Assembly: GCA_918026815.1 (NCBI GenBank)
Contig: CAKJVC010000095.1
Location: 186,001 to 250,000, forward strand
Direction of reading: 5' to 3'
DNA length: 64,000 nucleotides
Origin: Chalara sp. BL73
Taxonomy: Eukaryota > Ascomycota > Leotiomycetes > Helotiales
Below, one piece after another: positions 56,068-64,000 of the stretch (within the stretch, counting starts at the first letter, position 1; each line of letters begins with the position of its first letter). A model generated the notes under the pieces. That model did no database searches. It was given only the letters and a program-made list of their open reading frames with translations, and had not been told where the DNA came from. The translations under genes were made by a program, and so were the position numbers.

Positions 56068-56685
56068 GTATCACGGCTAGCACGTGACCGGCTCACGTGT
56101 GTTCCTTAATTGGGACTAGTGGACCAGAGCGGTTGGGGATGGTTTATACTTGTAGCAAGCCAGAGTCGGTTAAGGATGGTTTACAACAAGCCAGAGGCGG
56201 TTGAGGCGGTTTACAGCAAGCACAGGTCGGTTTAGGTCGGCACAGGCTGTAAGCGAACTACTAAAACAGCCGACAGCCAGCCGAAGGCTTATAGCCATTC
56301 GGAGGCTGGCAGCCACTATAGGGGAGCCGACCTCTATAGCTCGGTGGCTCAGTAGGTCAAGAATACAGCACTGTTAAGCATTGTTAGGGGATATAAGGAA
56401 AAGCTAGAGCTCTCTGCGGAAGGGCAAGCTTGAGTTTTTCCTGCTAGACGTACAAGCATACTTTTGATACCAATACATCACTGTTGCAACCACATTGCTA
56501 GTCACGTGTTTTACCTGTTATATTGCAATCCCTCCTGCTGCCCTCTATTTGTTACCGGTCCATGGCCTGGGAGCTTGACTTAGCCTATAGCTCCCGAGTT
56601 CTTACTTTTTTATCCCAGCCTAGTATCCCTGTATCAAAGCATCCACAAACTGTTTCCCAAGTTTATAAAACTGTGTTTGTAATAT
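56068..56685 (+). mobile_element. LTR remnant, family 2, long copy
   Basis: The ends align with 39454-39634: CTAGCACGTGACCGGCTC and GTGTTCCTTAATTGGGACTA at the start; AGCTCCCGAGTTCTTAC and CAAACTGTTTCCCAAG at the end. The middle (56126-56560) is extra and contains three degenerate copies of a unit of about 31 bp, then GC-rich foldback-like sequence around CAGCCGAAGGCTTATAG. It is immediately followed by the broken PKS. Confidence 0.6.
56128..56240 (+). repeat. Degenerate tandem repeat, about 31-bp unit, three copies
   Basis: Successive units follow the pattern CAAGCCAGAGTCGGTTAAGG plus ATGGTTTACAA with changes such as GAGGCGGTTGAGGCGG. They lie inside the long LTR-like copy and may be regulatory repeats of the element. 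Confidence 0.6.
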
Positions 56686-56729
56686 TATACTAAACTTTAT
56701 TAATTTTTATTTTAGCGGAGAAATTAAAA

Positions 56730-59700
56730 TTACTGTTTTTTGTGCGTACAAAACTTACGCGTTGTAGCCATAGTCTGGGAATGTTCCTGCGCCATGGTTG
56801 TATCCAGAATTAGACCGCCGCACGACATGCGCTCAAAGTGGTCATCAAGAAAGTCAATCAGGCGGACAGCAGGGTTCTCCGTCTCAGGCAAGGGAGACTG
56901 GCGGACGCTCGAGACCCAGCTCTTAAAGGAAATAATGGCGTGGGGTGGGATGTCGAGCGCAGCAGCCAGTACAGGAGACATGGATTTCCATTACCGGCCC
57001 ACGGGGTTATCGATCTGGTACACGGGATAGGCATCAGGCGCTTCACCATACGACCCAATCTTCAAGAGGTCGGTGGTGACGCTGGCGCAATGGTCCGCGG
57101 GAATCCACTGCATCACGCCGTCCAGATCGGGCCATATGCGCAACGACTGGGCCGACTTGGCCAAGAAAGCAAAGTGCTCGACGGGGTTCCAGAAGCCGCT
57201 GGTGGATGAGCTTGAGATTTGGCTGGGGCGTACCGCCATGGGTCTGAAGAGCTGCGGGTACTTGTGGAGCGTCTCATCGAGCATGCATTCGCACACCCAC
57301 TTGGCCTCGCTGTACCCGCTGGGAAGAGTGGCAGATAGCGGCACGCGGCACTCAAGGACGCGCGACCCGCTGACAAAGCCTACAATGCCAATAGACGAGA
57401 CAAATTGGAAGTTAACACTGTTCGGGAAATTGACGTCGCGGCATGCCATATCGCGAGCTACGTCGAGTAGATTGCGCATAGCCTGCAGCTGGGGATCAAA
57501 GGCGCTGACTAGGCGCTTGCTGCTTATGGGCCAGGCATTATGGATAATATCGGTGCCGTACTGGATGAGCCACGAATAATCGAGCGGCGGGAGATCCAGC
57601 TGCGCCTTGGAAGTATCTGTCTCGAGGATGCGTTGCTTTGCGCGAGCACCCAGGGAAAGCTTGATGGCACGAGTGACAAAGGCCTCTTACTGTCTCTTTT
57701 CTACCGGTGTGTTGCTGCTGCGGCGGTTAAGGCGCACCACTTGCGCGACGTTAGGATCCTCGCCCAGCGTCTGCACGAGATGAGAGCCCAGACTTCCAGT
57801 GGCACCAGTCACCAGGACCACGGCACCGAGGTCTCTCTTGTGCGGCAGTGGCTTGTCATTTTGTTTCAGCTGACTCTCCTTTCTTCTGGCGTCAAGAACA
57901 CGCATCTTGGGCGTATCTCAGCCATTGGAGTATATTATGTGAGCTGCTCTGCCTGGACTGTACGTGTCTCTACGTTTTCCGGGTTGAGTTCCGGGATGAG
58001 TTTCGGTAGGGCAGCTGGCTTCGGCAGACGCGGGCCCTGGATCCTCGATGCCAGCGCTATAGTGACTTTTTGAAACGCATTCTCAGGTAGGCTACCATCA
58101 GTCCAGTCGACGTGTCCAAACCCTGCCGTGTATAATTTGCACTGCCAGTGCTCTGCTGGCATAACGGCGTGGCTCCGACCGTCATCGAACAGCCACCAGC
58201 CTTCCAGTAGGCCAAAGACGAGGTCAACAAAGGGGACAATTTCCGTCATTTCCAGGATCATAAGGAGCCCGTCGATCCTTAGGGCCTGATGGGCATTAGT
58301 CAGGGAGACTCCAATTTGTGGGTGGCGTGGATGGCGTTGCTGGCCAGCACGAGGTACTGCCCCTTGAGCTCGTCAGTGGGCGGCTTTTCGATGTCGTGCA
58401 CGGCAAAGCGCATAAACGGGTACTGCTTGCTGAATCTGCGGCGTGCGTTGGCAACCATAGATGGCGAAATGTCCGTAAACGTGTATTCCACGGGGATGCC
58501 CATTGCAGAAAGTGACGCCAACAGCGTCCAAATTGATCAAGTGGGCGTCGCGCTCCAGGAACTCATACACCCACTGTATCAGGCGGCCATGCTGGGGGAG
58601 AAAGGGAATACGCTCGATGGGTTGACCAGCAGTGGCTGTGCGGAGCGGCGAGCCAAGCTCATCAAATGCCTCGACTACGAGTGCTGCGCAGAGGCGGTTA
58701 CTACCGGCTAGCATAACCTTTTCGGTCTGATGGACGCCATACTCGCGAATGAGCTTGTCTGTGGCCAACTTGATCTCACCAAAGGACTCAAGCACGTCAG
58801 AGGCTGACAGCGTCAAGCGACTCTTAACTAGGGCTGCAAGACCAGTGGTCTTGTGGAATGCCACAGCTTCCAAGGGCAATGGATCCTCCTCAGGAGTTAG
58901 GCTCTCCGTGCCTAAAGTAATTGAGCCGGACGACGTGCCTTCATCGCTGTCGGCAGAAGGTGAGTCATCTGATGAGTCTTCACTCCGTTCGTCTTTATCC
59001 TCATCTCCGCTGCCCACTGGCAACGGCCCACGGTTGGAACCAAACATAGCGTTAGAAACGCATGCGACAAACTTGCGCAGACTCGTAGCTTCCATCTGCT
59101 CGTTCTGGTCCAGCGTGCACTTGAAAGCCGTCTCTACCTCCTTACCAAACTCCATTCCCATCAGAGAGTCAATGCCAAAGTCGGTCATTTCTGCATCGAG
59201 CTCCAATTCGCTAGCTGCGATGCCCTAAACGGTAGTCAGGAGGTTGCGTACCTCCTCGGTATGTCCCACCATCTTGAGGTGTCTTGTCTTTCCTTGCACT
59301 GGGCTTGCCTTTGCCTGACCTTGGTTTTTTTCTTTGTCGTCTTGCTCACTCTCTCGGCGGGATTGACCTCAATGAGAGCCGGCTTTACAGATGCGTCAGC
59401 GTGAGAAGGTGGCTGCGACTTGGTCCGCAACACGCACTCGTCCGTTGTCATTCAGGCCAGCGTCTCATCGGCAATAGCCATCATAGCACCTGGATCAGCA
59501 CCGCAGCTATCGTGAACCAGTCTAGCTCGCGATGCTACGAGTTTAATGGTGTACTCAAGACTAAGAGCACCAGCAATACACAGCGCCCGTGATCTCTCCA
59601 AAGCTGTGACCTACGACAGCTTTAATCTTAGCTTCAAAGCCGCAGTCTATCCAGCTTTTGGCACACGCGTATTGCATGACAAGCAATATAGTTTGGAGCT

Positions 59701-60720
59701 TGACTGTATCCTGCGCCGGCTCCCGCGTAAATATATCGAGGTAGGTGCTCTCTAGGCCTAGCGACTTGGCGACAGCGTCGACCTCATTGAGGCATCGAAT
59801 CGAACAGCTTGCGGTCTAGCCCGACGAACCGCGACACTTGGCTGTTCCTGTTGTTGTTGTTGTTTTTGTCCGTGTGAGGCGTTGGGCATCCTGCTAGAAG
59901 GCTGCTTAGGATCCTTAGGCAAGTCCTTAGAAAAGACCTGCCTAGCTCCAAGACTCCGCATCGGAGTGGGTAGGATACAGCGCTCTAGGCCAAACGTCAC
60001 AACAAAGGGGTCCTGGTGGCGTTCCATGACGGCCGAGAGGTGTCAAACCAGTGGCATTGCTGCACCAGGATGGAACGCAAAACCATCTCTGTCATGCTCC
60101 CTCGACCAGGTAACACGGGCTTCCCTTCGCCTTGGTTGTCGTAGGTTGGGGGCACGAGATTGGCCACATCAGCGTACTGTAAACCGGGCCAAGAATTGTA
60201 AAGGTCGACGAGTACATTAGTGTATTAGTGTAGGCTCTCCTGTCCGCGTTGGGACTATGGATCTGGCCTTCAATGCCAACTTCGGCTGCTGTGATGCCAG
60301 CAGCGCGGAATCTTTTCAAGACGAGAGGAGCAATAATATCTGACGCTGTCACCGTGGCACGAGCCTGATCATAGCGGACGGCAATGTAGGCATTTTTTGA
60401 CAAGTCGTTGATGATGCGCGTCATATCTTCTTCCTGCTTCTTCCCACGTCAGGCAATCGCATATGATGCTGAGCTGCCCTTCTCAGAGCCCTTGTCCCAC
60501 TCATCCCGGGCATCAATCACGGCCCCGATCAGCATCGCCAGTCGTACCGCAACAGCGCCGTACTCTTGGAACTCCTGCTGATTGCTGGCGCTAGCAACAG
60601 CGAGAGCGGCCAGTAATCCGGCGCAGAAGCCCAGTATCTCGACTTTAGGCCTTGCTTGATGTTTATGCAGTACGGCCAGGTCTGGCTGTAAGTCCGCTGT
60701 ATACGTGTCGTCAGCTCTTG
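56730..60720 (-). pseudogene. Non-reducing polyketide synthase (SAT-KS-MAT-PT-ACP-CMeT-R type), broken
   Basis: Domains in order on the minus strand. SAT has [17 protein letters not shown] near 60630 (GxCxG site). A SAT end with PFVVTFGLERCI lies near 60010. Then only the start of MAT is present, with [10 protein letters not shown] and VVGHSFGE near 59650; the whole KS (about 430 residues) is missing between them. MAT breaks off into the post-PT linker near 59450, so PT is lost. ACP has [17 protein letters not shown] near 59160, preceded by TAG at 59225-59227. The CMeT start ([19 protein letters not shown]) joins directly to its end ([15 protein letters not shown]), deleting the SAM-binding core. 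The reductase keeps [15 protein letters not shown], the YSEAK active site and the C-terminus near 56760, but is frameshifted. It once made a C-methylated aromatic aldehyde, by analogy with this PKS class. Confidence 0.85.
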
Positions 60721-61628
60721 TAATCTCGAGGTGACGCCAGTATTGAGTGCAGTGAACGAGTTAGTATTGTAGTATTTAGTAATATCGAGTCTCGAGACAT
60801 ATGAGATCGACTTTTTGATACTACGCTAGTATTAGTATGAGATATCTCGTAGAGCGCTAGTATTAGTATGGAAATCGGATCTCATATCATATTGGCAATA
60901 ATACTAAATACTGTGCCAAGGCTAGTTAGTCAGCTGAAATGCGGCTCTGCAGCTAAAACGTACCTAAATTATCGAGGATTTTCTGCTACCTGTCATCACC
61001 AGCCTCCTTTTTTTTCATCACAACACCATCACCAATATTTCTTTTTCTCTCCTTAAACGCCACTACGAGGGTTCCTGATACAATTAGAAACAAAAACCAT
61101 GTTATAGAAGGGGTTATACAAGGTAGCCGGCTCGCGGAAAGGCTTCCTAGGCAATAAGGTTGTTGAGCTACCATGGCTCTTGAAGCGCCAACGACCTTAC
61201 GGAAATGAAAATCGACAATATTACCAGGTCCTGAACCTTTCGGCGTCTGAGGAATTCGGAAATAAGTTGATTTTGAGTGTGAAATGGCTTATATTGGGAA
61301 ATATCATGCCGTTGACGGGTCGAAGTGGAAATGAGGCTGTTACAGCGCATTTTGCTATAGGCATCAAGCTTGTAACTATTGCCTTTTTTGGTGCGAATAA
61401 ACGATTTTAAGCAGTTGAAAACCCGGGCGACAATGATAGATCCTTGGAATAACGCGCGGCATGGCTGATTCGAGTTTCGAGAAGTAAGAAATTCTTGTAG
61501 CCTTGTAAATTGGCTTTGTTTTTGGTGATTTTAAGAAACGCGAGCTGATGCTGTAAAGTATAAAACCTCGACTTTTCCTTTCTTTCAATTCAGTATTACA
61601 CTTCTTGTATTATCGAATATCCTTCAGT
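60721..61628. other. Repeat-bearing intergenic region
   Basis: Contains dispersed repeat copy 3 (listed separately) and, from about 61000, DNA probably belonging to the hAT element's 5' region. No gene is supported. Confidence 0.4.
60765..60960 (+). repeat. Dispersed repeat, copy 3, with internal duplication
   Basis: Shares ordered blocks with the reverse complement of 24518-24706: GACTTTTTGATACTACGCTA, AATACTAAATACTGTGCCAA and AATGCGGCT. The word CGCTAGTATTAGTATG occurs twice, 28 bases apart (from about 60824 and 60852), with the palindrome GAGATATCTC between. Confidence 0.55.
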
Positions 61629-64000
61629 ATGTCGTTTTCGGAATCATCACCTAATTGCCTTCTCGATTATACTCGAATTGAGCAAATCGAGAAGAATAAA
61701 GCGTTAGCCAAAGACCTTCAAGAGAACCAGGCTTCATGGAATGAAACGATGTCAATTGCTCTTAGTGAAGAACTTACAAAAGATATCACTCCTGACCCAT
61801 TTGCAACTTCTTCTACTACTAATAGTAAGCTGGAGGCAGAAGAATCTGCGACGTCAATCGCAACTTTTGCTAGCTTTCAGTCAGCTTCTACAACCGACGA
61901 TTGTGAACTTGATGATAAACGCAGTTCTAACGTATACAATCATCAACTTAATCCAAATCCTCAATTTGTACACCGCGACGACAAAGGTAGAAAAGTGTGG
62001 TTGTGTATACATTGCAAAAAAGCGTACAAAGTGACAGGAGGCACCAAAATCATTCGGTCGCACCTTTTGATCGCTCACGATATCCATAGCGATTCTATGC
62101 GCCAAACAAAGCTGAAAAAAGTCCGAGGAGCAATTGAAGATGCGATGGAAAAAGCTGCGAATTCAAGTAACGTTTTTGCAATTGTATTTCATCGTTTTGG
62201 TGTTGTAGTTGATTGAATTTACTAAATTGAACTGATAATAGCGGGGTAAATCGAAAGGTTTTGCCAAGACTTTACCCCGCACTAGTCCTATTTCGTCACG
62301 AAAACCACTTCAACACCACATACTAATTCCTTTACAATTGACTATGCTAATTTGTACTTTATTATAAAGGCTTATAAACGACGTCGAATTGCCTTAGAAT
62401 CCGAAATTCCTTCAGACGAACTTCGAATCGATCCTCATGTTCTAGAAATACTAGTTGTTAAATGGGTAGCGGCTGCATCGATATTCTTGAATGTGGTGAA
62501 GAGCAACGAATTCCGATCGATTTTACAATACCTCAATCCTCATGCGACAGCTTATCTCTCTACTACGGGCTATACAATAAAAAAATGGGTTGATCGCATG
62601 TTAAAAAAGCAACAAAAAGCTCAATTAGAAAGAATTGCTCGTTGTCAGTCAAAGATTCATATTACAACTGACGCGTGGTCGTCACCTAACGGCATACCTA
62701 CTTTGGTCATTATTTGCTACGGCATTTTCGACGGCAAATACGACCGCATTCTTCTTAGTTTGGATGAGATAATTGGTGCTTATACAGGCCGAAATCTTGC
62801 TTTACACGTTGTTAAACGTTTAGAGGATTGGAAAGTATTTAATAGCCCTTATGGGCTCGGTTTTGTAGTAACTGACAACGCTTCGTCGATGGATGTTATG
62901 ATGCGCGAGATGAGCGAAAGTAAAGTTTTTTCAACGCTTCTTTTTTTCTGTAAAATAATAGGCTTTCCTACTGACTTTTGCAGTTATTCATGAGAAATAC
63001 AGCAAAGATTGGGACCCTAAAATTCATCGAATTCGCTGCCAGGGTCATATTATTAACCTGGCTAGTCAGTCTTTCCTTCATACCGCCGCTGAGGATTCTA
63101 TCGACGATATTCTCGCTCCAGCCAACAACGCTTGTTGGAATGCTCTTAAAGAGGAGGAATTGAAAGAATGGAGAAGATTTGGGCCTATTGGTAAAGCTCA
63201 TAATAACGCTAATCTTATTGCGCGTTCTCCAGAACGTCTACAACAATTCAGAGCGATTTCTGGAGGGTGGGTGATTCGTCGTGATAACGTAACAAGGTAA
63301 GTTAAAACTGGTCAAGTACAATAGTTACTAATTGTTTCTATCTTCAATTAGGTGGCATTCTCTTTTGAGAACGATCAAATCGATTTTATCACCTTGTATT
63401 CGTGAAGCTTTACCTAAATTCTACAAAAAGCACCCCAGCGCGATTCCTCTTCCTGATCGAATTACCAGCGACGATTACGTTGAGCTAGAGCGTATTGTAG
63501 AGTTCCTTCAGCCTCTCGAAGACGCTACTTTATTTACGGAATCACACAAAGGTACTATAGAGAGATAGTTACCGAATTTGGAGTTCGTGATGGAGTGTTT
63601 TGAGAAAGGCAAGGAGCGCTATAAAGATCACGCTTTTCTTTCAGCGTCGATCAATTCAGGATGGGAAAAGCTTAATAAGTATTATATCCTTACAGATGAA
63701 TCTCTAGCTTACGCTCTTGGTGTTGTATTGGATCCTACTCAGAAATGGGCTTATTTCGAAGAAGCTTGGGCCGATCATCCACAGTGGTTAATTTCAATCA
63801 AGGAAAGGGTCGAGGATTATTGGAATGAAGAGTACAAAGATAAAGGTAAGTAGTTGAAGATTCCGGCGTTTATTACTAACTAATCCGTAATTATAGTCTC
63901 TCGTACTACGACAGCTCTTTCTAATTCTCTCGACGTTCAAGAGATCTCTCAAAACGCGTACCTTGCTCATTTACAAAAGCGTCGACGTTCACGCTCTCTA
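61629..64000 (+). mobile_element. hAT-family DNA transposon, transposase gene (3' end beyond window)
   Basis: The frame from ATG 61629 encodes a BED zinc finger (WLCIHCKKAYKVTGGTKI followed by a HxxxxH pair, about 62000-62085). After a 200-bp interruption come the RNase-H-like catalytic parts: HITTDAWSSPNGIPTLVII with the first Asp, and FVVTDNASSM with the second. A small intron (62951-62983) leads to HRIRCQGHIINLA, the hAT CxxH motif. Another intron (about 63298-63351) leads to WHSLLRTIKS and a final frame cut by TAG at 63566-63568. The frame goes on at LPNLEFVMECFE and runs out of the window before the dimerisation domain. The TAG and the unresolved first interruption suggest a dead or dying copy. 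Terminal inverted repeats were not located. Confidence 0.85.
62241..62280. repeat. Perfect 10-bp inverted repeat inside the hAT gene
   Basis: GCGGGGTAAA (62241-62250) and TTTACCCCGC (62271-62280) are exact reverse complements with a 20-nt loop. They lie in the first interruption of the transposase frame, about 75 bases after the last codon that fits the BED domain. It may be part of an intron or the core of a small insertion. Confidence 0.65.

Overview
The window reads as nuclear DNA of a filamentous ascomycete (Pezizomycotina). Genes carry short introns (about 33-115 bp) with GTRNGY-type donors and CTNAY-like branch sites. The gene content is typical of that group: fungal rhodopsin-domain protein, Zn2Cys6 regulators, PDR-type ABC transporter, non-reducing PKS, UbiA prenyltransferase, ascomycete laccase, fungal ADAM and a QDE-1-type RdRP. 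I cannot fix class or species from sequence alone.

Layout. 0-24.5 kb is a gene graveyard: relics of an RTA1-like protein, a GH10-like xylanase with CBM1, a PDR ABC transporter, a fungal transcription factor, a tannase/feruloyl esterase, an amidohydrolase and an SESB-type hydrolase of an NLR. A few genes among them look intact: a DUF7702-like membrane protein, an ADAM metalloprotease, a single-pass PPxY protein and an AA12-like quinoprotein dehydrogenase. 24.3-35.3 kb holds solo LTRs and better-preserved genes: a beta-hydroxyacid/imine-reductase-like dehydrogenase, a nearly intact Zn2Cys6 factor, a Mup1-like amino-acid permease and a 791-aa fungal orphan. 35.9-39.6 kb is a decayed RNA-dependent RNA polymerase bracketed by two unrelated LTR remnants. 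39.9-44.3 kb holds an intact laccase and a rhodopsin-domain membrane protein.

45.8-55.7 kb holds five intact secondary-metabolism tailoring genes: two O-methyltransferases, an FAD monooxygenase, a UbiA prenyltransferase and a cytochrome P450. They are arranged as convergent and divergent pairs. Next to them, after an LTR remnant, 56.7-60.7 kb holds a broken non-reducing PKS of the SAT-KS-MAT-PT-ACP-CMeT-R type. Its KS, its PT and the SAM-binding core of its methyltransferase are deleted. The set suggests a pathway to a prenylated, O-methylated aromatic polyketide (meroterpenoid-like) that has lost its local backbone enzyme while every tailoring frame stays open. The window ends in a hAT transposon copy.

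Two themes link the regions. First, many premature stops in the relics look like single C:G to T:A changes (CAA>TAA, CAG>TAG, CGA>TGA, TGG>TAG/TGA), the direction left by repeat-induced point mutation, though deletions and frameshifts also occur. Second, short dispersed repeats and LTR remnants recur at several places, in two or three diverged copies each. All spliced models were built by eye from splice signals and frame continuity; no homology search was run.
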